Source: Nostoc carneum NIES-2107 (lineage in GTDB: Bacteria > Cyanobacteriota > Cyanobacteriia > Cyanobacteriales > Nostocaceae). From it: a stretch of DNA of 64,000 nucleotides. Positions 9,938-18,431 of this stretch are shown one piece after another. Both the position numbers and the translations under genes were made by a program. The stretch is from contig AP018180.1 of assembly GCA_002368155.1 (NCBI GenBank), positions 1,570,777-1,634,776 on the forward strand. The letters run 5' to 3'. The notes beneath the pieces were generated by a model. That model was not told where the DNA came from. It was given only the letters and a program-made list of their open reading frames with translations, and did no database searches. Position 1 is the first letter of the stretch. The number at the start of each line of letters is the position of its first letter.

Positions 9938-10771
9938 TTAAAACTTACTAGATTGATCAGCATTTAGCTGAGAGAAAAGCTGTTCCCAGTCAATCACAGC
10001 AGGTCTTTGCCCCTGATTTGCCAACTCAAACACCTTTCCTTCAGTCGTTGGGTAAAAAATGCTTTCGACACAAGCTTTAGCCACATCAATTCGGCTAGCA
10101 TCACCCGCAATTTTATCGCCTTGGCCGATGACTACACCCAATTTACCCTCTGTTTTTGCTTGCAAAAGTGTGTTGAGGTCGTAAGAAGTATAAGGGCCAT
10201 CAATCAAGCGTCCAGGACGAATGATAGTGTAAGGCAATCCAGAATTAATAATGGCTTCTTCACCTTTTTGTTTGGCATCTAGTATGCCAAAGGCATTGAG
10301 GACATTAAAAGGAAACTGATTTTTACGCAAAATACCGCAAGAAGAGGTAAAAACAAATCGCTGAAGATTGCGCGGTGCGGCTGCTACTAAGTTGCTTACA
10401 CCAATTGCATCAACTTTTAGCGGACTATTGTTTGCCCTAGCTTCTAGATGTTTGCGGTCAGTAAGCAGCTGCGCCCATTCTAATAAACTAGGGTTGGGGT
10501 CAAAATCCCATCTACCAGAAGGAAAGGCAGTAGTACCGCTACTACAGATGATATGGGTAACATTCTGCACCGCATCTGGTAGCGTCGCTGCATCGCGGAT
10601 ATCGCCCACAGCAATTTCTACTTGGTTATTAAACATCTTTTGGGCTTTTTCTGCATTACGTGTCAGAACACGAACTGATAAGCCTTTCTCTAATAATTCA
10701 CCTACTACTAGTTGCCCTACTCCACCTGTAGCACCAGCAACCAGCACTAAATTTTTAACAGCAGAAGTCAT
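9938..10771 (-). CDS. Atypical short-chain dehydrogenase (NAD(P)-binding)
   Basis: A 277-residue Rossmann-fold protein of the atypical SDR class. The dinucleotide motif is LVAGATGGVGQLVV (about residues 11-24), followed by VRVLTRNAEKA, an acidic VGDIRD and the later TIIRPGRLIDGP. No clear YxxxK catalytic pair is seen; this fits the Ycf39/TIC62-like group that binds NADP(H) without classic SDR chemistry. Substrate unknown. It is divergent from the COG0523 gene. The Zur-like box at 10979 lies about 208 bp upstream of its start, so shared control is possible but uncertain. Confidence 0.8.
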   Translation of the reverse strand: MTSAVKNLVLVAGATGGVGQLVVGELLEKGLSVRVLTRNAEKAQKMFNNQVEIAVGDIRDAATLPDAVQNVTHIICSSGTTAFPSGRWDFDPNPSLLEWAQLLTDRKHLEARANNSPLKVDAIGVSNLVAAAPRNLQRFVFTSSCGILRKNQFPFNVLNAFGILDAKQKGEEAIINSGLPYTIIRPGRLIDGPYTSYDLNTLLQAKTEGKLGVVIGQGDKIAGDASRIDVAKACVESIFYPTTEGKVFELANQGQRPAVIDWEQLFSQLNADQSSKF

Positions 10772-10978
10772 AATCGTCCCTAAATATAGCCTATTGCTAA
10801 TCTAATCAAAAATGCGATCGCCAAGCGTCTCCCCTTGGGAGAATCGCAGCCATCACTCTGAGGGTAAGCCTGTATAAGCGTCTGGAGAAATAAGGGCAAG
10901 GGGGAATGGGTAAGGGGTAAAGGTTTTTAGTTTTTTTGCCTTTCCCCAGACTTGCATATTGTGACTTTTTAGGTAGAA

Positions 10979-10993
10979 TGAGAATCGTTATCA
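10979..10993. promoter_or_regulatory. Zur-like box upstream of the COG0523 GTPase gene
   Basis: TGAGAATCGTTATCA is a 7-1-7 palindrome differing slightly from TGATAATnATTATCA. It ends 29 bp before the GTPase start codon at 11022. Confidence 0.7.
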
Positions 10994-11021
10994 TTTTATC
11001 TCTGGCATTAGCTTAGAATTT

Positions 11022-12065
11022 ATGACTACCACAGCCCCAAAGCCAGCAACGAACGATGAATTACTTGATATTCCTAAACGGGGAATGCCAGTCACAATCA
11101 TTACAGGATTTTTAGGGAGTGGGAAAACAACTCTCCTAAACCAAATTCTTAAGAATAAGCACGACTTAAAAGTTGCCGTTTTGGTTAACGAATTTGGTGA
11201 TATTAATATTGACAGTCAGCTACTCGTATCGATGGATGAAGATATGGTAGAACTGAGTAATGGCTGTATTTGTTGTACTATTAATGATGGTTTAGTTGAT
11301 GCTGTTTATCGCGTTTTAGAAAAAGAAGAGCGCATCGATCATCTAGTAATTGAAACTACTGGCATAGCAGATCCACTGCCAATTATTCTGACTTTTCTAG
11401 GTACAGAACTTAGAGATTTAACAAAAGTAGATTCTATCATCACCGTAGTAGATTCTGAAGCTTTTACACCTGAGCATTATGAAAGCGATGCTGCATTACA
11501 ACAAATCACCTATGCAGATGTAGTTCTTTTGAATAAAACTGACCTCACAACCACACAAAAGCTAGCAGAATTAGAAGCTTATATTCATGATGTGAAAGCC
11601 GAAGCTAGAATCATTCACACGAGATTTGGTGAAGTAGCTTTACCTTTAATTTTAGATGTAGAACTAACTCCAGTAGATGAGTATACCTCAAAATTAGGAG
11701 CAGATAATCATGAGCATCATCATGAACATCATGAGCATCATGACCACCACCACGAGCATAAACATCACTCTCATCATTTAGACAATGATGGATTTATAGC
11801 GATATCATTTCAGAGCGATCGCCCTTTTAATGTGAGTAAGTTTCAAACCTTTCTTGCTGACAAATTACCTACCAATGTCTTTCGTGCTAAAGGTATACTG
11901 TGGTTTAGCGAAAGTGAATTAAGACATATTTTTCAACTGAGTGGAGCGCGTTATCAATTAGATGCAGATGAATGGCTTTCTTCACCCAAAAATCAGTTAG
12001 TTGTAATTGGTAGAAATCTAGATAATAAAGAAGTTGCCTCACTCCTGAATGAATGTTTAGTATGA
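11022..12065 (+). CDS. COG0523 (CobW/ZNG1-type) metal-handling GTPase, His-rich
   Basis: A 347-residue G3E-family GTPase. The P-loop is TGFLGSGKTT (about 28-37), the metal site is GCICC (81-85; C82, C84, C85), and NKTD gives guanine specificity. Between the GTPase and CobW C-terminal domains (about residues 229-253) is a His-rich loop built from HEHH and HDHHH units, expected to bind zinc. Such proteins hand metal to client enzymes. A Zur-like box precedes it and a zinc-dependent folE follows on the same strand 201 bp later, so GTP cyclohydrolase is a candidate client. Cobalt handling cannot be excluded, but no B12 genes are near. Confidence 0.92.
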   Translation: MTTTAPKPATNDELLDIPKRGMPVTIITGFLGSGKTTLLNQILKNKHDLKVAVLVNEFGDINIDSQLLVSMDEDMVELSNGCICCTINDGLVDAVYRVLEKEERIDHLVIETTGIADPLPIILTFLGTELRDLTKVDSIITVVDSEAFTPEHYESDAALQQITYADVVLLNKTDLTTTQKLAELEAYIHDVKAEARIIHTRFGEVALPLILDVELTPVDEYTSKLGADNHEHHHEHHEHHDHHHEHKHHSHHLDNDGFIAISFQSDRPFNVSKFQTFLADKLPTNVFRAKGILWFSESELRHIFQLSGARYQLDADEWLSSPKNQLVVIGRNLDNKEVASLLNECLV

Positions 12066-12132
12066 GATAAAAATGGATGAAGCCCTTAAATTTACAGCAG
12101 ATTGCAAGTTAGTGAGGTACAGATAATTGTAA

Positions 12133-12153
12133 GGGCAAGGCAGTGCCTTGCCC
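12133..12153. repeat. GGGCAAGGC hairpin
   Basis: A 9-bp inverted repeat with a short loop (GGGCAAGGC, AGT, GCCTTGCCC), the core of the MITE-like family at 6181 and 45913, here between the GTPase gene and folE. There is no T-run, so termination is doubtful. Confidence 0.5.
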
Positions 12154-12266
12154 CTACCCGCTTACCTAATTTACCTAAAATTCGCTGTATTTATAAAGTC
12201 TTCTCCCTGCCCCTTTTCCTCTTCTCTCACTCATACTTTGCCAGCCCATTTCTAAAATTATTAATC

Positions 12267-12902
12267 ATGACTCTCTCAATTACTCCAGAACTAATTTCTG
12301 CTACCGCTTTACCCAATCAACAATTACCTCATGTTACAGAATCAGACATGATTCAAGCTGTGCGTACTTTGTTAATTGGCTTAGGAGAAAATCCTGATAG
12401 AGAGGGTTTAAAAGATACTCCAAAAAGAGTAGTTAAAGCCCTACAATTTCTCACTAAAGGATATGATGAATCTTTGGATGAATTATTAAATGGGGCAGTA
12501 TTTACAGAAAATGCCGATGAAATGGTGTTAGTTAGAGACATCGATATTTTTAGTTCCTGCGAACACCATATATTACCGATAATTGGTCGCGCTCATGTGG
12601 CATATATTCCTAATGGCAAGGTGATAGGATTATCGAAAATTGCCCGAATTTGTGAAATGTATGCACGCCGTTTGCAAGTTCAGGAACGCTTGACTATACA
12701 AATTGCCGATGCACTGCAAGGTTTACTGAAACCTCGAGGCGTAGCAGTAGTATTAGAAGCAACGCATATGTGTATGGTAATGCGCGGTGTTCAAAAACCT
12801 GGTTCTTGGACTGTTACCAGTGCAATGCGGGGAGTGTTTGCAGAAGATGTCCGCACTCGTCAGGAGTTTATGAATTTGATTCGGCACAATGCTAGCTTTT
12901 AG
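12267..12902 (+). CDS. folE: GTP cyclohydrolase I (FolE1)
   Basis: A 211-residue enzyme converting GTP to 7,8-dihydroneopterin triphosphate, first step of folate and pterin synthesis. The zinc ligands are intact: C98 and H101 in SSCEHHILP and C169 in [10 protein letters not shown], so this is the zinc-dependent type, not FolE2. ATG 12267 is preferred; in-frame sequence upstream is repeat-like and not conserved. It follows the Zur-boxed COG0523 GTPase in the same direction, and that pairing suggests the GTPase secures zinc for it. It may be a second FolE copy used under zinc shortage, which one genome-wide count would settle. Confidence 0.95.
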   Translation: MTLSITPELISATALPNQQLPHVTESDMIQAVRTLLIGLGENPDREGLKDTPKRVVKALQFLTKGYDESLDELLNGAVFTENADEMVLVRDIDIFSSCEHHILPIIGRAHVAYIPNGKVIGLSKIARICEMYARRLQVQERLTIQIADALQGLLKPRGVAVVLEATHMCMVMRGVQKPGSWTVTSAMRGVFAEDVRTRQEFMNLIRHNASF

Positions 12903-12944
12903 CTTGACAATCAGGGCAAGGAATTAGTTGATTTGCTTTAAACT

Positions 12945-12967
12945 ATTATGATAATGATTATCATAAT
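12945..12967. promoter_or_regulatory. Perfect extended Zur-like palindrome upstream of the FAD oxidoreductase
   Basis: The core at 12949-12963 is TGATAATGATTATCA, an exact match to the 7-1-7 Zur consensus. The symmetry extends to a perfect 23-bp palindrome (two 11-bp arms, one central base). It ends 12 bp before the start codon at 12980. It is the strongest such site in the window. Confidence 0.8.
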
Positions 12968-12979
12968 CTTTGTGAGCAA

Positions 12980-14221
12980 ATGCAAGATACTCCACCATCA
13001 ATACCTCAGACAATAGACCTAGCAATTATTGGTGCTGGCCCTCATGGCTTAACCCTAGCCACTCACCTCCTACAAAAGCGGCAAACCATGCGGAGTAGAT
13101 TTTTGGTGTTTGACCCCAGTGGAAGGTGGATGAGTAATTGGCAGCACCAATTTGCAGCTTTAGAAATTCCTCATTTGCGTTCCCCCGCTGTTCATCATCC
13201 TGACCCCAATCCTTTTGCATTGCGGAAGTTTGCTGAATCTCGTTCTAGTGAGTTATTTGCACCCTATGATTTACCAGGAACTCAGCTATTTGAGGATTTT
13301 TGCCAGGATGTAATTTCTCGCTGTTCATTGCCGCAGCAAGTAGTTCCTTTAAACGTGATTCGCATTGAACCTCTGCGTCATTTGATTCGTCCACGCTTGC
13401 GTCTGTGGTTGCAAGATGGACAATCGATTATGGCGCGGCGGGTAGTATTGGCAACGGGTAGCGCTAAACGAAACTTCCCCGACTGGCTATATCAAATTGA
13501 GTCCGAGTATCCCCAAGATAGGCTTTGTCATTCCCAAGCTGTAGATTTACGGAGGTTACATTTTCTGGGGGAAAAAGTCTTAATTATTGGTGGCGGATTA
13601 ACTAGTGGACATTTAGCTATAGGTGCGATTTCCCGTGGTGCAAAAGTCCATTTAATCATGCGCCGACAATTGCAAGAGAAATTATTTGATGCGGAACCAG
13701 GTTGGTTAGGGCCAAAGTATCTGAAGGGATTTTTTGCAGAACCGAATTATGAACAGCGCTTTACCATGATTAGGCGAGCGCGTAATGGGGGTTCCATGAC
13801 ACCAGCGATGGGAATGCAACTGCGGCGACAAGTGCGTAGTGGTAATCTCAAAATTGATGAAAACTGTGAAGTAGTAAAAGCTGAGTGGTTGGGTACGAAT
13901 TGGTTACTAAAATGTAGTGATGGTAGCCAGCATGAATACAACAGAATTTGGCTTTCTACTGGCACTCAATTTGATGCTACATCTGAGCCATTATTACAAG
14001 AAGTTTTGGCAGCTTATCCAACTCCTATAATTAATGGTTTACCTGTATTAGATGAATATTTACGTATTCCTGGTTCGGAATTATTTATTATGGGTGGGTT
14101 AGCTGCTTTGCAAGTAGGCCCAACCGCCAGAAATTTGTCAGGTGCGAGAATGGCGAGTGACAAGATTGTTCCGGCAATTGTGAAGCGGAGTCTGGCGCTT
14201 TCCCACCTGAGAAGTGCTTGA
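12980..14221 (+). CDS. FAD/NAD(P)-binding oxidoreductase (flavin monooxygenase-like)
   Basis: A 413-residue flavoprotein. The N-terminal FAD motif is IIGAGPHGLTLA (about 17-28) and a second nucleotide motif, IIGGGLTSGHLA, lies near 203-214. An ATGSAKR segment lies between them. This layout matches lysine/ornithine N-hydroxylase-like and FMO-type enzymes. The substrate is not evident. A perfect Zur-type operator lies just upstream, and the next genes are a COG0523-like protein and two phosphoesterase-like proteins on the same strand. A role in making or repairing a metal-binding metabolite or centre under zinc shortage is an inference only. Confidence 0.85.
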   Translation: MQDTPPSIPQTIDLAIIGAGPHGLTLATHLLQKRQTMRSRFLVFDPSGRWMSNWQHQFAALEIPHLRSPAVHHPDPNPFALRKFAESRSSELFAPYDLPGTQLFEDFCQDVISRCSLPQQVVPLNVIRIEPLRHLIRPRLRLWLQDGQSIMARRVVLATGSAKRNFPDWLYQIESEYPQDRLCHSQAVDLRRLHFLGEKVLIIGGGLTSGHLAIGAISRGAKVHLIMRRQLQEKLFDAEPGWLGPKYLKGFFAEPNYEQRFTMIRRARNGGSMTPAMGMQLRRQVRSGNLKIDENCEVVKAEWLGTNWLLKCSDGSQHEYNRIWLSTGTQFDATSEPLLQEVLAAYPTPIINGLPVLDEYLRIPGSELFIMGGLAALQVGPTARNLSGARMASDKIVPAIVKRSLALSHLRSA

Positions 14222-14235
14222 TTTTTTTAAAACCA

Positions 14236-14250
14236 TAAAAACGATTATCA
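14236..14250. promoter_or_regulatory. Weak Zur-like half-site
   Basis: The right half ATTATCA (14244-14250) is exact; the left half TAAAAAC is poor. It lies 7 bp before the start codon at 14258, where a bound repressor would also block translation initiation. Binding is uncertain. Confidence 0.4.
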
Positions 14251-14257
14251 TTCTGGT

Positions 14258-15028
14258 ATGATACCCATAATTACCGTAGTTGCTGGGCCAGTCGGTTGTG
14301 GCAAAACTACTTGGATTGAACAGCAGTTGAGATTACAACAGCAAGAAAAAGTACTGTATTTTAGCCCTGGTACAGGTGCTGTTCCCATTGACCAAACGCG
14401 CCTAGGTGCTGAATTTCCATTTGTGAAAGTTTTTAGCGATAGTGAAAGAATTGAGTTTTTGAACCAACTCACAGTAGCGGATGCGGTTTATCTAGAATTG
14501 GGATTTTATTTAGAATTAAGCGCAGTAGCCCAAATTTTGGATAACTTACAGTACCATGCGATCGCACTTTTACCCCCACACATGCAAAATTCGGAATGGC
14601 ACGATTGGGCGAATGAAATTATACCAGGTGTAAATATTCCAACTACTGTGTCACAAGCCAAGCTATGGAGGGCTTCCAGCACTGGCGAAGTTGTTGACGA
14701 AAGTAGTTTAGCAGAATTTTGGTACGAATTAACACATAATGCTTATGGCACAGTTACCCGTGCGAAAGGCATTTTTAATCTTGCTGATGGGCGTTATTTA
14801 TATACAGATTATGTTGCTGGTATTCCCAAAGATGATTTTAGGGAATTAAACTTACCCCGCTATTTAGAAGGAAGGCCACAACGCTTTAGTGGGATAGAAG
14901 TTTTTGCGGAAAACTTAGATGAAGTAAATGTAGCGAAAACATTGCAAGATTGCTGTTTATCTGAAGCCGCTATTTTGCATTATCAAGAACAGACCAAACA
15001 ATTGCTTGCAGAGGAAATAGAAGCGTGA
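14258..15028 (+). CDS. COG0523-like P-loop protein lacking the CxCC metal motif
   Basis: A 256-residue protein with a clear Walker A (VAGPVGCGKTTWIEQ, about residues 8-22), then a shortened G3E-like core. Where COG0523 proteins have GCxCC there is only SPGTGAVPIDQTR. A C-terminal half around VTRAKGIFNLADGRYLYTDY matches the CobW C-terminal domain. At 256 residues it is short for the family (about 320-350). NKxD is not evident. So it keeps nucleotide-binding potential but not the metal-transfer cysteines. Its stop overlaps the next start by 4 bp, showing translational coupling to the phosphoesterase. Confidence 0.8.
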   Translation: MIPIITVVAGPVGCGKTTWIEQQLRLQQQEKVLYFSPGTGAVPIDQTRLGAEFPFVKVFSDSERIEFLNQLTVADAVYLELGFYLELSAVAQILDNLQYHAIALLPPHMQNSEWHDWANEIIPGVNIPTTVSQAKLWRASSTGEVVDESSLAEFWYELTHNAYGTVTRAKGIFNLADGRYLYTDYVAGIPKDDFRELNLPRYLEGRPQRFSGIEVFAENLDEVNVAKTLQDCCLSEAAILHYQEQTKQLLAEEIEA

Positions 15029-15837
15029 AAATAGCAGTTATCTCATGTATTCATGGTAATTCTGAAGCTTTAAATGCTGTCTTATTAGATATTGATAAAC
15101 ACAAAGCTGAAAAAATTTTTTGTCTAGGTGATTTAGTAGGATATGGCCCCTATCCTAATGAAGTTGTAGCTCAAATTCGTTCTTTAGAGATTCCCACTTG
15201 TGCTGGTTGTTGGGATGAAGATATTGTTGAAGGTTTGAATGCTTGTGAGTGCAGTTATCCCTCATTGTTAGCGGAAAAACGGGGACATTTAGCTCATGAG
15301 TGGACAAACAAAGAAATTCAGCCAGAAAACCGCGAATTTCTTGCCCAACTTCCCTACAGTTTACGTCAAGAAAATTTAGCTTTCGTGCATGGTAGCCCTC
15401 ACAGTAATCATGAATATTTATTACCAGAACTGGATGCTTTTGTTGCCCTAGAAAGGGTGCTAGCTGTGAATGCAGATGTGCTATTTTGCGGTCATACTCA
15501 TGTACCTTATATCCGGAATTTGGATGCGGGGAATTTAAAAGTTTGCATCAAAACTGAAGATGTAAAAGCCCAAGAAAGGAGTTTTAATACATCTGTAAAA
15601 CGAATTATTAATGTTGGTTCGGTTGGGGAACCAAGACATGGGCGACCCAATGCAACTTATGTAATTTATGACACGGATACTCAACAAGTAATGTTGCGAG
15701 AAGTTCCTTACGATTATCAAAAAACTTGCGCGGCGATTGTTGAAAAAGGCTTACCTGCAATTTTTGCTTGGCGTTTAGCGCAGGGTTTGGAATTTGCGGA
15801 ACGAGCGGATGATCCGACTCATGTTTGTACGAGGTGA
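15025..15837 (+). CDS. Calcineurin-like metallophosphoesterase with Cys-substituted metal ligands
   Basis: A 270-residue protein of the MJ0936/YfcE-like phosphoesterase family. GDLVGYGP (from residue 35), VHGSPHS (near 121) and FCGHTHVPY (near 156) are intact. The first motif, normally DxH in SDIHGN, reads SCIHGN, so the first metal ligand is Cys8. The GN(H/Y)D motif reads GCWDED, so the Asn is Cys62. Two ligand positions turned to Cys suggest a changed metal preference (zinc or iron) or loss of the usual chemistry. GTG start, 4-bp overlap with the COG0523-like gene. Substrate unknown. Confidence 0.85.
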   Translation: MKIAVISCIHGNSEALNAVLLDIDKHKAEKIFCLGDLVGYGPYPNEVVAQIRSLEIPTCAGCWDEDIVEGLNACECSYPSLLAEKRGHLAHEWTNKEIQPENREFLAQLPYSLRQENLAFVHGSPHSNHEYLLPELDAFVALERVLAVNADVLFCGHTHVPYIRNLDAGNLKVCIKTEDVKAQERSFNTSVKRIINVGSVGEPRHGRPNATYVIYDTDTQQVMLREVPYDYQKTCAAIVEKGLPAIFAWRLAQGLEFAERADDPTHVCTR

Positions 15838-15900
15838 TGGGGAAGGGGGAATGGGGAATGAGGAATGGGGAATGGGGAATGGGGAAGGGGGGAGGGGTTC
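15838..15900. repeat. Heptameric short tandem repeat (GGGGAAT)
   Basis: Tandem GGGGAAT and GGGGAAG units fill the gap between the two phosphoesterase-like genes. In-frame reading through it gives only MGNGEGG-type sequence, so it is not part of either protein. Confidence 0.75.
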
Positions 15901-15928
15901 AACAATTGAAAATCTAAAATCTAAAATT

Positions 15929-16681
15929 ATGATGAAATGGGCTATTTTGAGTGGTATTGAGGGTAATTTGGCGGCTTATGAGGCTGTGATAGCAGATATT
16001 AAGCGTCAAAGTCGGTTGATAGAGGCTTTGTATATTCTTGGTGATTTAGTTGGGCCGACACCAGAATCGGAAAAACTGGTGGAACGGGTACGTAAACCTC
16101 GGCGTGGTGAGTTAGAACCTATGGTTTGTAAGGGGTGGTGGGAGGAACAATGTTTGATTTTGCATGGTTTGGCTGCGACAGGAGAACCTACTGAGTTGAT
16201 GGCTAAGTATGGCGGAGATACGGCGAAAATGCTTTGGGATAGTGTTTCTCGCCAAACAGTGCAATGGATCAGAAACCTTGATTTTGGTTTTTTTGAACTG
16301 GATTGTTTGCTAATTCACGGGACAACGGTATCTGTGGATGAGGAACTGACACCAGATAGTTCTCCAATTATGATGTGCGATCGCCTCTCACGAATGCAAG
16401 CCCATAATTTATTCTGCGGTCGTTCTGGTTTAGCTTTTCAATATCAATTACAAGCAGGTTCCATTACTACAGGCGTTACTACCCTGGATAGTAGCGCTGC
16501 TTCTCAAACGATTAACATTACCCCAAGTCAAGTTGTGGGTGTAGGTAATGTTGGACGCACCCCAGGAAAAGCAATTTACACTCTCTACAACCCCAGCACA
16601 AATGATGTGGAGTTTAAAACTATTCGTTATGGGGTAAATAAAGGATTTAGCACAAGTTTACGGTCTACTAAATTGGCATAA
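15929..16681 (+). CDS. Degenerate metallophosphoesterase-like protein (probable pseudo-enzyme)
   Basis: A 250-residue protein that aligns by motif order with its upstream neighbour but has lost nearly all metal ligands. The first motif is LSGIEGN instead of SDIHGN, the second is GDLVGPTP, the third CKGWWEEQ, and the GHTH motif is CGRSGLAF. IHGTTVS and VGNVGRTP keep the fold. It should therefore be a non-catalytic partner or sensor. The start is ATG 15929 (or the next codon, 15932); upstream sequence is tandem repeat. It is probably the last gene of the operon starting at 12980. Confidence 0.75.
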   Translation: MMKWAILSGIEGNLAAYEAVIADIKRQSRLIEALYILGDLVGPTPESEKLVERVRKPRRGELEPMVCKGWWEEQCLILHGLAATGEPTELMAKYGGDTAKMLWDSVSRQTVQWIRNLDFGFFELDCLLIHGTTVSVDEELTPDSSPIMMCDRLSRMQAHNLFCGRSGLAFQYQLQAGSITTGVTTLDSSAASQTINITPSQVVGVGNVGRTPGKAIYTLYNPSTNDVEFKTIRYGVNKGFSTSLRSTKLA

Positions 16682-16739
16682 GTAAGTCGGTGTAAATAAA
16701 CCAAACTATGTTAAAAAATGTAAATATGTTTGAAACCCT

Positions 16740-16830
16740 TACCAATGTCGCCATTTGCTACCCTGCGGGTTCCGCGTTAGCGATACAAGCCGGGGAACCT
16801 GTCCAACGTAGTGGCTCACCAATGACCAAT
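16740..16830. repeat. Short palindromic repeat
   Basis: Contains CCCTGCGGGTTCCGCG and GCCGGGGAACCTGTCC, fragments of dispersed GC-rich cyanobacterial repeats, between the convergent phosphoesterase and HlyD genes. Confidence 0.4.
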
Positions 16831-16874
16831 GACTAATGACAAATTCAATTACTTTGTCGCTTTACAGCAAAACT

Positions 16875-18356
16875 CTACAAGTTTGTGATTAACCTAGCTC
16901 TTCTGAGCATATATTTTAAGACTGTCTCTCGTCGAGAAATAATATCAGCTCTGCCTTCCATTCCCGGCTGAATATTACAGTGATGATTGCTTCTACCTAA
17001 GGACAAGGTATCGGGCAATATAGTCACTTCGTAGAAAGAAGAATTGGTAACTTTGGGCAAAGCCTCACCCTTTTGGGATTTAAAGGTATCTTCAGAAATG
17101 TGACTAAGGACACCTTTGAGAGTACCGTAGTCAGGATAGGGACAGGCAGAAACCTGCATCTGTACCTGTTGACCTGTTTCTAACTGACTCACATCTTCAG
17201 GTGCAACGGCAGCTTTAATTACTAAGGGAGCATTGCTAGGAACAATTTGAGCAATTTCCTCGCCCATCCGCACCGATTGGCCTGGGTTGCGTAAATTTAG
17301 CCCCGAGATTATCCCATCTTCGGGAACTGTAATTTTAGTTTGGCTGAGGTCGTTTTCTGCTTGTTGCAGTTCCCTAGTATATTGTTGCAGCTGATTTCGC
17401 ATTTGAATTCGCTGTTGGAATAGTGCTTCCCATTCGCGGTTGAGGGTGGCGAGAGTAGCTTGACCGACTGCACTTTCTTGGGCGATACTTTCTTGAGCGA
17501 TCGCAACTTCTGCATTACTGGGGTTAATAGCCGCTTGAGCGCGTTGCAGTTTGGCTCGCACTGCGGCTACTGCTTGTTGTTGTTGGGCAATAACTTGCTG
17601 TTGGGCTTCAATACTAGCTCGTCGCATCTCAACTGCTTGTTGTTGTTGAGCAACTTCTAACTGCACTTCCTCTAATTGATTGAGAGATAACGCTCCAGCT
17701 TGAACTACCTTTTGATAGCGATCGCGTTTTGTTTGAGCTGCTTTTAACGCTGCTTGTGTTGATTGTAAATTAGCACGAGATGAGCGTAGTTCCACCTGTG
17801 CTTGATACCATTCTTGTTCGGCTTTTTTTAAATTCGCCTCGGCTTCTGCAACTTCCGCCCTTGCTGTAATTTGCTTTTCTTGATAGTTGTGTTGGGCACG
17901 ATTGAGTGCAGCTTGAGCCGAAGTCACTGCCCGGTTTTTGCGCTCTGTTTCTGCTGTAATTTGACGATTTAAAGCTTTAATTTGAGCATCTATTTGTAAT
18001 AGTTGTAGTTGCGTTTGTTGAATATTGCTTTGCAATTGACTTTTTTTCGTTTGCAAACGCGAGTCATCAATGGTGGCTAGTACATCCCCTTTTTTCACCG
18101 CTTGATTTTCTTTGACAAAAACGTTGGTAATTTGTCCTTCGGTGGCTGCTTGTACAAGCCGCAATTCTCCAGCAGGGCGGATGCTGGCTTGGCCTTTAAC
18201 CGTGACTTTATATTCAATCACAGATGCAAGTGCGATCGCTCCTCCCACACCACCGACGAGTACTAAACTACCTAGTCTCGCCCAATTACCAATCGGTGGG
18301 AGAAATTCACTGCTTTGAACGGGGGGTAGAGAGTTGGGGTTTAAGTAGCTAACCAT
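16875..18356 (-). CDS. HlyD-family membrane fusion protein
   Basis: A 493-residue periplasmic adaptor for a type I-like exporter. One membrane segment lies near residues 28-48 (LGSLVLVGGVGGAIALASVI). A biotinyl-lipoyl half (GQITNVFVKENQAVKKGDVL) comes next, then a very long Gln/Ala/Glu coiled coil (about 110-350). The second lipoyl half (DGIISGLNLRNPGQSVRMGE) and a beta-barrel follow. ATG 18356 is chosen because upstream codons only translate a CCCTTT-type repeat. It lies 75 bp after the C39-peptidase ABC transporter on the same strand, so the pair forms the envelope exporter of this peptide locus. Confidence 0.92.
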   Translation of the reverse strand: MVSYLNPNSLPPVQSSEFLPPIGNWARLGSLVLVGGVGGAIALASVIEYKVTVKGQASIRPAGELRLVQAATEGQITNVFVKENQAVKKGDVLATIDDSRLQTKKSQLQSNIQQTQLQLLQIDAQIKALNRQITAETERKNRAVTSAQAALNRAQHNYQEKQITARAEVAEAEANLKKAEQEWYQAQVELRSSRANLQSTQAALKAAQTKRDRYQKVVQAGALSLNQLEEVQLEVAQQQQAVEMRRASIEAQQQVIAQQQQAVAAVRAKLQRAQAAINPSNAEVAIAQESIAQESAVGQATLATLNREWEALFQQRIQMRNQLQQYTRELQQAENDLSQTKITVPEDGIISGLNLRNPGQSVRMGEEIAQIVPSNAPLVIKAAVAPEDVSQLETGQQVQMQVSACPYPDYGTLKGVLSHISEDTFKSQKGEALPKVTNSSFYEVTILPDTLSLGRSNHHCNIQPGMEGRADIISRRETVLKYMLRRARLITNL

Positions 18357-18431
18357 ATTGTGGGGAAGGGGAAAAGGGGAAAGGGGGAAGGGGGAAAGCA
18401 TCAAACCGCAAATACCAAACCCCCATTGTTA

